Of a DNA stretch of 64,000 nucleotides, positions 11,567-23,808 are shown piece after piece. The DNA is from Limanda limanda. Lineage: Eukaryota; Chordata; Actinopteri; Pleuronectiformes; Pleuronectidae. The stretch covers positions 2,814,001 through 2,878,000 of the forward strand of contig NC_083645.1 of assembly GCF_963576545.1 (NCBI RefSeq), written 5' to 3'. How positions within the stretch are numbered: the stretch's first letter is position 1; each line of letters opens with the position of its first letter. The notes under the pieces were generated by a model. That model searched no databases, was not told where the DNA came from, and saw only the letters and a list, made by a program, of their open reading frames with translations. Both the position numbers and the translations under genes were made by a program.

Positions 11567-13555
11567 TCAAACATAATCAAACACTAGAAAGAGAAAAAAA
11601 CATGCCTCCAAACTGCTCGTGTGGTGTCATTGAAGTGTCTGCAAGCCCCGACATTCATATCTGATATTGGCATCAAATTCATCATGGGGACTTAACATGA
11701 ATACTGATATTCATGCTACAAGTTTAAGTGTGAGATAATCTTTCATGTTCATGATAGCAAATTAAGATGATATGTAGAGTTTGTATATCTTCTTTCTGTG
11801 CCCCCACAATTTAAATAATTGAACATCTAACCTGAATCAGACAAATTAACACACAAGTGAATTCCACACAATGTCAGCCACGCATTAGTTTTAAAGATTG
11901 TAGTCAAAAATAACAGCAGATGTAATGTTTCCAATCTGCAAGCAAGTTTTATTTCTTTTACATGTACTTGGAAAAATTCTATTAAAACATACTGTAATTA
12001 ATTTGTATTATGCAAGATGTACTTTGAGCTAAGTTGGGATAACAAACACTTGAGACCTATTCAATGTTGATATGAGTCTTTTTCTGTTAATTAATATATA
12101 TAATGATTTGTAAAATGCATCTTACATGTAATGTGAAAATATAAAACCTTAGATTGTTCAGTTCGTGGTTTCACTTTTAATTACATTTTCCAAAAGTTTA
12201 TAGATTAGATGATCATAAAATATAATTTTAGTAAAATGATTATACAGAGAAGCAAATTGAATTTGATTTGTAACCTATTGTGCCTCCCTCTCATTTATAC
12301 ACAGAGTTCACAGAATGTTAAGTCATGAAAATCGGTCCATTGCTGAGAATGTGTATGAAGAGTTAGAAGGAAATATGGAGCTTTGCTGCTCTGTAGACAG
12401 CCTCTGAGAACCGAGCACCAATCAAACTGAATCTCTCTCTGACAACAGGTTCAAGTTATAAATTGAAATACTTCCATTCCAATTTCAGCAGAGGGCTGCT
12501 CATGAGTTGGAGGTGAGCGTGATATTAGCTTATGTTGATTCATGGTTGGACTTGTACACTTACCTGCTCGTGGCTCTCACTTCACACTGCCTCCCCTCCG
12601 GCAGCTCAGCTCATTTACATTACATATGTGCTATGAACTAATGTCGAGATTTTTTCATCTTTCCAAACGATCTCCATATACTGGCTGTCGCGGAAATGAC
12701 ATTTGTGTCAGAATGATCATTTAGAGCCACATTAGCACTTCTACATCCTCTTTTAAATGAACTGATTCCAGACTATAATGTCCCACACTGCGTAACTGCT
12801 ATGGAGGACATCAGTCTTCGCTCTACTCTTTGGCCAGTTCTTTCCTCTCTGCCACACAGTCTCTCCAATCGTACTTCCACAGCCTACTCCCCATCTATAA
12901 TCTTCTGTGCTGCAGGCATCCTGAAAAAACGCACCATGTGCCACCTTGACAGGTTATCTTTTATGGCTGAAATGCAAATCTATCTGTTTTAACATACATT
13001 TAACCGCACACTAAAATACAAGAAACAATGTAATCAGATTCAATTATTAGTTCAAGGTCCTCATGTTTAGAGTTACACCACTGGTCCAAGAACGGATTTT
13101 AAAACATCACTAGGTTAGGTTAAAAACATCTTTGAATACTAATACTAATAATGTATTTTAATACAATTTAAAATATCAACTTTTTTTTCAATGTAGTGAA
13201 ACTTTATTAAGATGCAGTGTAAAATAAATTAAAGACATCCCAGTAATTAATGGATGCCATTGCAACAATTTTGGGTATGAATGCTTTACACCCCAGGCAT
13301 GCATTTGGCAACGACATTACACAGCATTTTTTTCTTCATATTGTGCACATTGAAACACTGGCAAGACTGTGAGGTGAGATACTTTCCAGAGGAAAGGCAA
13401 CAGAAAAGGCATATAACTCTCCTGTCAATGGGAAATGATGATATCACCTCAATTTACCAAGTTTACCTATATTAAAAAATATATTTATACCAGCTAAGGA
13501 TTCAAAGCTCAACGATCATAGGTGCAGGTTGGAACCTTGATAAACTAAAAAATCA
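11567..13555. other. Unassigned AT-rich non-coding sequence
   Basis: Almost 2 kb with no recognised gene or repeat copy. Short open frames at 12542-12992 on both strands look like chance. Confidence 0.5.
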
Positions 13556-14070
13556 AAAGCTTTGCTTCATTACACAGCAGCCCACGTCCAATAACACCAA
13601 GATTACTGCTGACACTGCACCAATCCACCTGTCACTCTCAAGCTCCATTTCATCGTCACTTGTCAACGAGATGCCAAAATACTTGTGAGGCTTATCAAAG
13701 CGCTGATGGAGGCCACAGTCTGGAAACACGTTTTTACATCTTAAAAAGATCATGGACAAAACTGTCATTCCCTTTATACAAGGACTTGGGTGGCCATAGC
13801 AAGGACCCGGGCTCTTGCATCTCAAGACTCCATTGCCAACCAAAAGGCCAACGTCTTTACCCTGCCAGCCACCTTTACTGCAAAAGTTGAACTGCAGGTT
13901 TTAAGGTTGTTGCTGCATCCAGAGATGGGACTTTAAGTCCCTTACCTAAACGCTCTCAGTTCACGCTCATTACTCTTTTGTGTTTACCGGGTCTGTCCAG
14001 CAGTCGTCCCTGCCATCTGATCCAATTTACCACCAGATGGTGATCAGCTGACATCTCCCCTCCCAGGGGG
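13556..14070 (-). pseudogene. Rex-type LINE fragment (endonuclease plus RT end)
   Basis: Two pieces of a teleost LINE lie on the minus strand in the expected order. At about 14060-13930 the translation reads SADHHLVVNWIRW and LLDRPGKHKRV, the C-terminal end of an apurinic endonuclease domain with its S-x-D-H-H-L motif. At about 13690-13600 it reads FGISLTSDDEMELESDRW and IGAVSAV, a block following the RT core. The stretch that would hold the RT catalytic YxDD is missing, so this is an internally deleted, dead copy. The 230 bp between the two blocks are unassigned. Clade is not resolved. Confidence 0.75.
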
Positions 14071-14704
14071 TATTGCTCCTGACAACACAGGTGTCAGGAT
14101 CACCAGGATGCATGAATTCCCCAAACACATTAAGGTAGCGATGCTCAGTGGGGACTGTGCGTCGAATCAAAAATAAAGCTTGGATTGCATTTGAACCCGT
14201 CCCCAAAAGAGGAAAATTGTTACTGATCTGGATTCAAATGAATAATGCAGAACAGAAAATGATGTTTCAACAGATGGAACGACAAAACTACATTTCTAGA
14301 CCTGATAAGCACCTCCAGGCATTTTGCATGCACTTTTGACCTTGAGGACTGGGAGAGTAGACACCTGCGTTACACACGTGTGATGTGGAATTGGCATCAG
14401 CTTTTATTTCAAGCAATATTGGACTTCTATTTTAATTTTGCCATTGGATTGTTCATTTGGATTTATTGGTGTAGACCTGTATCAGTATCTTCACACTAAC
14501 TCACCTTCATACTGGATGCAGTGATCGAGAGTGGCTTTGGTTTGTGTTTGTGTGTGTGTGATGGGACTTTTTGCTGTGAGCCAATGGCTGTGCTTTAGGT
14601 GTTGAGTGATTGCAGGGGTTTCTGAGTGTGTCTCCACTCTGGTCTCATTAAGCCACATGCAGAAAACACTGCTCTCTCGTTCTCCTGTGTTTCTCTCTGT
14701 GCAG
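14071..14704. other. Unassigned sequence ahead of exon candidate
   Basis: No repeat copy or gene recognised. It contains a short GT-rich stretch at about 14545-14560, and ends with a long pyrimidine-rich tract directly before the AG at 14703-14704. If the downstream exon candidate is real, this is the end of its intron. Confidence 0.4.
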
Positions 14705-14936
14705 GCTGAGGTGGCTCCAGAAGCTGCTGTCTGAAAGGCTGAAGTGTGTTGCCAGCCAAGTCAGTGTCGATGGCTCAGTAATCACAGTCAAGAAACCTTT
14801 AAAAGAAGCTGTTAAGAAGAAGCTACTATCTGTGCCGGAGCTGAACTTTGGCCTCAGGCTGTTCTTCCCCTCGCCTCGTCGGCAAGAGGATATTGACTGT
14901 TCCCTTACCCCCTTAGGATTCGATTACCCGCCCTAG
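14705..14936 (+). CDS. Candidate terminal coding exon, unidentified
   Basis: A splice-acceptor-like pyrimidine tract, with CTCGTTCTCC and TTTCTCTCTGTGCAG, leads into a frame open for 76 codons (14706-14933), closed by two consecutive TAG codons at 14934-14939. The frame would enter in phase 1. Composition looks coding: it is rich in Leu and Lys, with blocks such as WLQKLLSERLK, KKPLKEAVKKK and PELNFGLRLFF, and ends SLTPLGFDYPP. An AATAAA lies 42 bp after the second stop. I do not recognise the family, no upstream exon could be paired with it, and there is no start codon, so it could be a pseudogene end or chance. A transposon origin is not excluded. Confidence 0.35.
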
Positions 14937-14980
14937 TAGCAAGGTTGGATTTGGGATTTTAGTTTAATTTTATATGAAAT

Positions 14981-14986
14981 AATAAA
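14981..14986 (+). terminator. AATAAA polyadenylation-type signal
   Basis: A canonical hexamer 42 bp after the double stop of the exon candidate. Such hexamers are common by chance in AT-rich DNA; only its position makes it of interest. Confidence 0.4.
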
Positions 14987-14999
14987 CTATGCTTTAAAA

Positions 15000-16781
15000 T
15001 AATCCTGTCTTGTGTTCTTTTGCCTTTTATTGAAACTGGTTGGTCAAGTTCATCTTCTATAGACCCATTGTAGTGGGTTTCTTTGTCTTTCTTACATAGG
15101 GTTAGGGTTAGACGCTTACACATCAAGCCTCCAGAGTTGGCACAGAATTTGGTATCTCTGACCACTGGAATGTTTTGCAGCCCCTATGAACAAACCCTTT
15201 CTTGTAACCACTTTTACTTTGCCTTAATTATTTTATTTTAACCAAATGTTTATGATTTGTGCCGTTGCTTTTTGTATGACTCATCTTAGTGAGACAAATT
15301 GTTTACTGTAGTGGCTTCTAAAGTATTTAGACGCTCATTTTGTTGTGGTATGGATTTCATTATAAATGCATAAAATGCAATTTCTTCGTATTAACCCATA
15401 ATGGTGAACTACCCAGAACTACATTAATTTTTCTAGTACTGGTAAACAGTTTGTTCAGCAGCTTCTCTCATCTCTATACAAGATAACCTCTGGGTTCTTC
15501 ATCACCTTAGGCCCTTCTTTCTTGGTAACTCAGTTTTGCTAGTGACCAACTGTGGTGGTTCCAAACCTCTTTAATTTCACATTTACTGAGACTAAATAAA
15601 TGTTTTATACTGTTACCCCAATCTATACCTAACCACAAAATGTTATCACAGGGGTCTGCTGTGGATTTCCAGTGGAATAAACGAACATTGACTATTCTCT
15701 GAATTTGCCGCTGGGGGCAAAAGATAATATTTTGGGGCTTCTGGTGTTAGACAGTGATGTCCACCAAGACTTCATCTACCGTTGGCTGTACTAGGTTTAC
15801 TGTAATATAAGGTAATTTAGCACACAAGTCGAATGTTTATCGACATAAAATACTGTGATAGTTTTGGGGGGGGGGGGGCGTTTGTAGTTGTTGTAGGTCC
15901 ATTGTGGCAACTGTCTGAATATGAACACAGATAAATGAATAAGCTCTAAGCCGATGCATTTCAATGTGTAGAGTAAAAAACACGGACGGTTGACCTGCAG
16001 GAAATCAAAGCTTGCTCAAATGTGATGAAACTGGAAATGCAAACCAGAAGGCTTCCACCCCAAAAATCTTGTCCCACGCCTTTGGCTTTCTAAACTATTT
16101 TGAATCATGTCAGGTTACCAGACGTGTGTCCAGTCGAAGCAAACTCACCAGACCACAGTTTGGAAGAATAACAGAGGGATCTTAGTTTTTGATTGCTTAG
16201 TCATTATGAGTTGGCTTATAAGTTAGGAAAAATTGTGATTTTTATCTTTTTTGAATTGAACGTTACGCCAAAATTAAGTGGTGTCAGAATTCTTTGTGAA
16301 GACACTGTATCCACAGTGGTTTCTTTTCGTCACATCAGAGGGGAGTTGTTTCATCATGGAAGGACCAGAATCAAAGGCATCCATAAAAATAAGTCATTCA
16401 TAAATGAGCAGATGAAGAAAATTAAAGTTGCGGTAGTCTCTTTCTTAAAAAAATTCAAAGAGTCGAGCTGTGTCAAACAGTTCATTACTACTGTAGCTGC
16501 TATTTTTTTTATTCACTTGTCTCTCATGTTTAGAGATCTACTGTAATTTGTCTGAACAAGTCAACACACAGATGATTCAGATCTTCACCTTGAAACAGCT
16601 GCAGTCCCTTGAGCAGATGATATGACACTTATTCTTTTATTCAGTGTAAGCATTACACACACAGAGACACACACACACACACTGGAGGCTCTGCACCATA
16701 TGTCCTCTGTGCCCTTGTGTGACCGCGGCTGTACCCCGCTGCTCTTTATGGGTGTAAAGTGGAAATAATTGGCTGGGTTGT
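15000..16781. other. Unassigned non-coding sequence
   Basis: No gene recognised. It contains GGGTTAGGGTTAG (two telomere-type units) at about 15100-15113, a run of about 14 G near 15866-15878, and a CA-rich stretch at about 16654-16682. A 117-codon open frame at 16193-16546 has no domain signal. Confidence 0.5.
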
Positions 16782-16873
16782 CTGGGAGAGGTCAGCGAGA
16801 TGGGGAATGAAAATGAGAGAGAGCTATCTGGGAAAGGTCAGAGAGAGGGGGAATAGAAATGAGAGAAAGTGGC
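16782..16873. repeat. 46-bp tandem duplication
   Basis: Two adjacent units start with CTGGGAGAGGTCAG and CTGGGAAAGGTCAG and run through GGGGAAT-GAAA-TGAGAGA. The units are 46 bp apart and diverged at several positions. Confidence 0.8.
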
Positions 16874-17426
16874 ATATTTAAGCCAATGGAGTGTGGCTTC
16901 CCCCAGGAGAGAGGAGGGAGCAATGGATGGATGGACACAGAGGTGAAAAGCAACCACTTTCACACCTCCACCCTCCCTCCCTGCTACAACTCTGTCCCTC
17001 TATGTATTCATCAGGGTCACACTGTCACGTTGGAAAAAAACACATTAGGGAAAGATCCACACACACACACCGTCCTCCATGACACATTACTGCAGTAATG
17101 GACATTGGAGTCTTTCCTTTTTCTTTTAAAATGTTTTTTACCATTGTTTTTGTGTGTGAACACAATGTGGTAGATCAAATAAAGAACATACTTAAAGGGT
17201 CACTCATCCAAAGTACAACAATCACTTCTTCTTTCTTCCCTCTAGGGGTATCGGTCCCTGCAGATGTATTCCAGACAGGAAGTCTTTGACACATCCTCTG
17301 AGCAGATTCAGAGTCTGAGAGAAAATAATGGTGACTACATTAAAACCCCATTTGTTTGGTGAATGTTTTGTTTTCTCAATTCCCAGCCTTGAGTCTTATT
17401 TTGTGGATGTGTTTTTAATCTTTATA
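16874..17426. other. Unassigned non-coding sequence
   Basis: Nothing recognised apart from a short CA run at about 17059-17069. Confidence 0.45.
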
Positions 17427-17521
17427 AATCAATCATTTGAATATTGTTTGGATAGTCCATTTTCACGCATCACAATTTGCCTCATAGGGCTAAACATGGT
17501 TTGACATCTTCTGTCCTTAAG
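17427..17521 (-). repeat. Dispersed repeat B, antisense remnant
   Basis: On the minus strand this reads GGACAGAAGATGTCAAACCA, then GCCCTATGAGGCAAATTGTG, then a GGACTATCCAAACAATATT tail. This is the 3' end of repeat B (11177-11566), diverged and in opposite orientation. The (GATT)n tail survives as ATGATTGATT. Confidence 0.75.
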
Positions 17522-18960
17522 AATCTGAATCTGGGTTTATTGCCAAGTAGGTTTTGAGATACAGGGAATTTGCTATCATGAGTTTTGCGAAAGCATAAAT
17601 ATTAAAATGGGAGACAATACATCATTTAAAACACTATATCCACTAGAAAAATTATTGTTTCGATTGATGACAACAAAAATAATAATCATCTCTGGTGAAA
17701 AGCTCTGGGGATCACAGCAGAACAGGCACCATTTTGAAATAATAAGGTGAGGAAAAACTAAAAAAATCCACAATCAGCTGCCAAAAATTGGTCAATGCTG
17801 CACTTAAATAGTCTCACTTGCAGCTGATAGATTCTCATTTAATTTGACCACTTGCAGCAAGTGACAATCAATTGAACAGTCCTCCATCGCTACGTCGTAG
17901 TAATAGCAACTTGAATGCTCAGGGAAAGGCAACATTTTCCAAACTGGAGAAGAGGACAGACGCCCAGCCCTCACACTCCCAACAAATCTTGAGTGCAATG
18001 CATTTGTGACATGTATGAACTTGAGGTTTATGTCAGCTGTTAGTGTGTCTTCAGAGAATGCACATAAAAAATCTTGTAACCAACTCAACTACTGGAGGCA
18101 GAGTGTGCTTGATGGGAGGTACTGAAATATAAACCTGACCTTGAGCTGAAATCCATCTCACTTCACCCGTTTGACCTGCAGAGGGGATTTCTCCACCTCC
18201 TGACCAACAAACTTCTCACATTCTGACTCTGTAATTCATTTCAGGAGATTTAAATCACTGCCAGGTTGGAAGTCTTTGATAATATCTAAACAGTATCTTA
18301 CCCGTGCAACAACCCTACTATTGACTTTAATGGCTCTTTTATGTCTCTGCCCATTACTCCAATTGGAGCATCCCACCCTATGAGTGGACTTTTACTGCCC
18401 ATCTATTAGCCCATCTCTAAGAGTTACCAGAGCACAGTTAAACACTGGATGGAAGACAAGCATTAGTGACTTCTAAGTTTGCTCTGATTGTTTCAACTTG
18501 GATATCTGGGACAATTATGAGAGTGTCCCTTTAAAAATAGTGGCACACTGATTTAGGCCAGTTGCTTTTACAGTTGATGTGGAGGAAGCAGAGTGTTTAT
18601 ACTTACACCCTAAGGATCATGTCCATGCAAGACTTTTGAAATCGATGCAGACAAATATTTTAATTGAAAGGTTTCTCTGTGAATTTGTTCTGCCCTACCA
18701 GCTTGTGCTCTGGAGGTGATGAGTATTGTAGCTCACAACAGTGTAATAAGGATGAGAATGCAAAAATACTTGAAATGCAAACATATATTTCACTACAGGA
18801 TGATGAAGACACCTTGTCAGCTGCCACAGAGAGGCCTACTGAGGTGTATGATAGAGTTATACAAATATTATAAAAAAGTGCAAATTATTTTTTTCATCTT
18901 ACAGAGCAGTGCTGGAAATTACAATGAGGAAGAGGTTCCATCCACCTCCACAGAATGTTC
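17522..18960. other. Unassigned non-coding sequence
   Basis: No recognised gene or repeat copy. Open frames of 69-94 codons are present on both strands without domain signal. Confidence 0.5.
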
Positions 18961-18967
18961 AGCACTG
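18961..18967. repeat. 7-bp direct repeat left of inserted duplicate
   Basis: AGCACTG, repeated at 19439-19445 on the other side of the 473-bp duplicate. It behaves like a target-site duplication; two of its bases overlap the end of the duplicated segment. Confidence 0.65.
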
Positions 18968-18968
18968 A

Positions 18969-19441
18969 GATGAATTGCTGGTGTATCCTGCCTCTCGCCT
19001 AATGTCAGTTGGGATTAGCTATAGCTTCTCCCTATGACCCTCCAAAGACAGGAAGTATAGCTAATGGGTGGATGGATGAACATTTGCATACATTTTAAGA
19101 GCATAGCTTAGGTAAGTCCTTACATCTGAATTCTCTGTGGGCCCATGAATCAATCCAACAAATAATTGCAGCCATTTATAAGTTACTTCTCACTATTCAC
19201 ATTTTAGTGTTTGGAAACCAGTGTCCCTTATTTTATTTTTTGGGGGGGAAGATAAATATTGGCAATTTCATCAACTCACACAAAGTTTCTAACTTCTATT
19301 AGCTAGCTGGCTGGCTAAAGACCAATAAGGGAGTAGGTTCAAAATCCCTTAAAAGCAAGGGGTCTTTCTCACTCTTTCATTGACCCTTCTCTCATATTGT
19401 ATATATTGTGTGTATATTATTTTACCTAGTTCTATCTTAGC
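18969..19441 (+). repeat. 473-bp near-identical duplicate (inserted copy)
   Basis: Matches 23693-24167 over the whole length with one 2-bp indel (TAAGTCC against TAAAAGTCC) and one substitution (CAAGGGG against CAAGAGG). Same orientation, about 4.7 kb apart. The left edge falls in the middle of a SINE-like repeat that is complete only at the other site, so the other site is the likely source and this is the derived copy. It is flanked by AGCACTG on both sides. No poly-A tail or terminal inverted repeats are seen. It carries no gene. Confidence 0.9.
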
Positions 19442-21557
19442 ACTGGGCCATGACCTAGAGTGAAACTAAGTAGACCTGGCACTGTGAAATGTTTTGTGTT
19501 CCTGTGGCACCTGTACAAGGTGTTCTTGGAACAGAAATTGAAAAATGTAATTTAGAAATGGACCACAAAAATCTGCTGATGCAAAAAAACAAACTACAAA
19601 TACAACTGGTAAAGTCTCGACAGGTGGAGGAAATAAAAAAGATCTAATAAAAAGGCATATTGTCGTTATTGTTACTGTGGGCTGATGGATCAGTCAGAAA
19701 TGATGGTAGCATATGGTCTCTCTGACTGCTCTTCCGTTTCATGCATCAGCACGGTGGTCCAGGTCATTACCAGGATTGCTCCCTGGTTGAGGAGGACATG
19801 GTTCTCTAACTGGGGAAATGCCACCATACCTGAGCATCCCAGTGGTCAACTCTAGGCTGACCTGTGTCCTGCAGTGAGCCGTGTCTTTAAGTCAAAGTGG
19901 GTCGGGCTCAGGGTCAGTTTGAATAATGTAATTACAACTTGTCAATTCACATCTTCACTGTGTAGAAATAAAGAGGCTGCAGGAAATCTGTGAAATTACA
20001 GTTTGGAGATTAATTTATATGCAACACATGTCCTTGCATTGCCTTCTTTATTTTTTACATCCACACACAGACATACAATTCTGGCTGCTGACATGATGCG
20101 TATCCCAGCGAGAAACAGCAGCTAGAAACAGTGATGATGCTACATGAGGTTATTCACAATGTTAGATCCACAGGTGGAGAGACATGACCTGTGTGTGCCC
20201 CGAAACAGCACTGAGATAGACTTAAAAACGACAACCTTATCTTTGCTGTTTGCCGGCTGAAAATCTGCCTCCACATTATGATTTGATCTGTAACATTAGC
20301 ATGTATGAATGTCTTAATAATTTTTTAGAAAATCTACCAGCTGCCAGTGGTCCCTCAATCAAAACAATAACAAAATACCTAGTTGGTGTCGGGAGGCAGT
20401 GTGGGATCATGGTAGTTGTTGAAAGATGAAAACAGATGAAAATCTACCTGACACTTCCCATGTTCCCCGGATGAGGTAATGTATTAAAGTAGTTCTCCGA
20501 AAACGCAGCAAACAGCAATGAAGACATGTCATGTGTTTAAAGCAAAACCACACATTACAGATTATTACACAGTGTGAACACGCAGAGCGTCACAAATTAT
20601 AGATTTAATCCGTTTTGTTGACGAACTCATCAACTCTGCTGGCATGTTAAATGTATTTTCCCTGTAAAATCACAAGCACTACAATGTGACACATTTTCCA
20701 TCCCAACACATCAGTCTGCTGCTCTCTCATGTGAGCAAAACTCCACACGCATGTCAAACAACAGAGATTTGACAATATTCATCCATCAGCCTTAAACACA
20801 CAGAAACAGTGGGAGCTGTCTTACCTGAAAACTGATGTTTATTCAGTGTAAATCCATCCACAGACTTCATAAAATCCAGTGCTGGGAAAAGATCAGTGGA
20901 GCTAAAAGCTCATTCCTCACTATGAGCAAACAGGGTGGTTTCCTTCTTGAGTCACTGAACGTTGCAGCACTCATTCGATTTATTTAGTTTAGAGGCAAAA
21001 AAAAAAGGTTTTAATTATATTTGGTAAATTCTGTTCCATGCCTGCGCACATCTCATTCATGATATCGCTAAAGGACCAATTGATTAAAGCACCCCACTGC
21101 AGGAGGTATGTACTGGTGCAAGTTTCATTACCATTACCCTTAATACATTTGAAAAAAATCATATTAAAATTACTTTATCTGCCACGGTTGTTTTTTTTGT
21201 CGTAAACGCTATGTGTTCAGGACAGACACAGTATCCTATGGGTTACTACAATTCCAAGGCTGGCCATTGTCTCACATCATGCTGGGATAGACACAAATCA
21301 AATGCCATTAATTTTCCTTCACCACATATGTTTTTAAACTCGAACTGACTCGGATCAAAATACATCTGACTGAGTTTCAAGTATCATTGTCAGGATTTGC
21401 TGCCATATATTGCTCCATTTTTAAAAAGCGGGTATTCAGCCGACACTGAACTATTCCTACTCAGCTTCGTATTAGCATTAAAACAATTTGAATGGAAATT
21501 TCAGGTTTGCTGTGTTCTATATGAATGGGTTTAATCAAGCATGCCTATGAGGCATTC

Positions 21558-21584
21558 ACACACACACAAACACACACACACACT
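21558..21584. repeat. (CA)n microsatellite
   Basis: A CA run with one AA interruption, about 27 bp. Confidence 0.9.
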
Positions 21585-22812
21585 CTGAGCTTCCACTGTC
21601 GATGGAGAGAAGGGAGTGAGGCACAATGAGTTCCATTTATCATCAGCCCGCCATGTTGACCTTGGCCGTGTTTTAAAGCCATTTCTGGGAGTGAGAACGA
21701 GAAAATAAAAGCCATCAACCAACCGTCATTAGGGAACCAAGCCAATAAGAAGCATGTTAATAGACGGACCTACTGGTCTCTGGTTGTAGCATGTGTGTAA
21801 CGAGTCATACACACACATACACAGGTCTGCAAAGAGCCTCCTAATGTTCATTGAGTCCAAGTGACACACAGAATATGCAGAAAATTAAAACATGCAGACA
21901 TTGTTTCATGTGGTTTTCAAAGGCAGAAGCTTATTGAAATGTACACAATGGAGGAGACCTGCAGCGGGGACAGATGGTTTTATGAGGCCCTTGTCTGCAG
22001 TGACCCTGGACAGCTGCTTGTTGTGGCTACTATAGCTGTTATGTTGCATCTGTATGTTATGTGCTTCTCGTGCATCGTAATAGTTGAGGTGAAGGGACTT
22101 GATGTTATGCCTGTTCACGGCCGCGCCAAGCTGAGGAGGACTGTGGAACAGGAAGATGGATTAAAATGCAGGACAAGCACGTCCGATCCCGACTTCTTTA
22201 TGTGCGGATGAGTGTTAAGTGCGCTGTTAAGAGCAGAGACGGTGCCCATAAATTGTTCCAGCTTTCATGCTCACTGCCATATGATGCTTTGATTCAGGCA
22301 TAGAGTCCAGATAATAAATAAAATGCTACTGTGGCTATTTGAGGAAGATTTTCTTTCACACATCAGTTAGTTCAAATATGTCTTACCTCTCCATGCCTTT
22401 TATTTCACATCATATACAGTTGGATCTCACGCTGGTGCCAGTGCGACATCCAGTGGCAATGAATATTGTCTTTATAACCTTTAAGATAAGTATTTATTTA
22501 ATCCTTTTCAGTCTATATTTTCTCCATTTCTTCTCCAGATGTTGGGGGGAAATATCATAGGTTATATAAATCCCAGGAAAAACGCCCCCCTAAACACTTA
22601 ACAAGAAGCACAACTCTGAGGAGCGGCATTTTTTGAAGGCATCCCATCATTTAGCAAACATTATCATGCCTACTACTGGTCACCAATGAAAACATGTTTC
22701 ATGACAAGCTGGAGTCCCTCGAGTTGGTAGGTTTGAGAAACGATAGACCAGCATTGACTGGCCTGAGGGTTCAATTATGGAAGGTTGCTTTCACCTGAAG
22801 GTTTCATTCTGT

Positions 22813-22847
22813 CAAAGAAGTTCCGTTTTGTGAAACGGAATTCTTTG
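22813..22847. other. 15-bp hairpin with one bulge and TGTG loop
   Basis: CAAAGAAGTTCCGTTT at 22813-22828 pairs with AAACGGAATTCTTTG at 22833-22847, leaving one unpaired G in the left arm and a 4-nt loop TGTG. It is a compact hairpin not explained by a recognised repeat. It may be the centre of an old foldback element. Confidence 0.7.
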
Positions 22848-23514
22848 TGAGGACAGGAACACAAATTCAGACCAGTTACCTCAGATTACAGAACATGTAG
22901 CTGGTCTGAGCTGACGCACCATACTATAGCCTATAGTACAGCAACTTCATAAGCTTTGGCTTCCGCATACACACCTCTCCACAGCAGGTCGTACCACAGT
23001 CTGAAAAGAATAACGTGTACACACAGCGAGTGAGTCAAACAGAGGTCACACAACCATATAATAAACAAAACAAGCCTCTCCTAAAAATATTTTCATAAAA
23101 ACAAGAATACTCAAGGAAGATTTTTACAAAATATGAACACAAATGGATCTTATGTGAATTAAATTAATACATTGGTATCACACAGAGGGGGAATTTGACT
23201 ATATTCTCTGTTCTCTGTTCAGGTTGCCGTTACTCCACGACTTTTAAACATACAATGTCTAAAATCTTCTTCACAATCCATGTGGAAAAAAAATCAGAAA
23301 TGCAATGATAAATTCTGAACACCAGTGGTTATTTTCCAAATTACCTCGGCCGTAACTGTTGATTAGGTAAGTTTCATGCTGACACCTATGGTACTCGTGT
23401 AGTAACAAGTTCACTGCAGTTATTCATCAGTTACTAATGAAAAATTCAACACAACAGCAAAAGGGTTTTTTATTTACAGCAGCTTAACAAAGTTGGACTT
23501 GTTTTAAATAACAT

Positions 23515-23808
23515 ATGTATGTATGGTTGTTTGCATTGTTGCCTCAGAGCAAGAAGGTTCCTAGTTCAATTAGAGGTAGATTTCTCACACTCAACAAACA
23601 GATTGGGGGTTAGGTTAGTTGGACACTCTCCATTTAATCGTAGGTGTGAATGTGAGTGTGAATGCTTGTTTGTCACTGTATGTTGGCCCTGCGATGAATT
23701 GCTGGTGTATCCTGCCTCTCGCCTAATGTCAGTTGGGATTAGCTATAGCTTCTCCCTATGACCCTCCAAAGACAGGAAGTATAGCTAATGGGTGGATGGA
23801 TGAACATT
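23515..23808 (+). repeat. Old tRNA-type SINE-like repeat
   Basis: Contains in order TTGCCTCAGAGCAAGAAGGT, a degenerate B-box-like GTTCAATTA, GGTTAGGTTAGTTGG, GTAGGTGTGAATGTGAGTG, CTGCCTCTCGCCTAATGTCA, and ends TGGGTGGATGGATGA. This order is familiar from a very common teleost interspersed repeat. It is internally deleted. Its 3' third is the start of the segment duplicated at 18969-19441. Confidence 0.65.

Larger units (their letters stand above)
19446..23514. other. Unassigned non-coding sequence
   Basis: Four kilobases without a recognisable gene. It contains a CA repeat and a long imperfect hairpin, listed separately. A 116-codon frame at 21861-22211 has one hydrophobic stretch but no known domain and is probably chance. 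Confidence 0.5.

Noticed and set aside
15100..15113. GGGTTAGGGTTAG, possible internal telomere repeat
   Set aside because: Only two units; chance or teleost repeat debris explains it.
16193..16546. 117-codon frame, lysine-rich in the middle
   Set aside because: AT-driven composition and no family resemblance; treated as chance.
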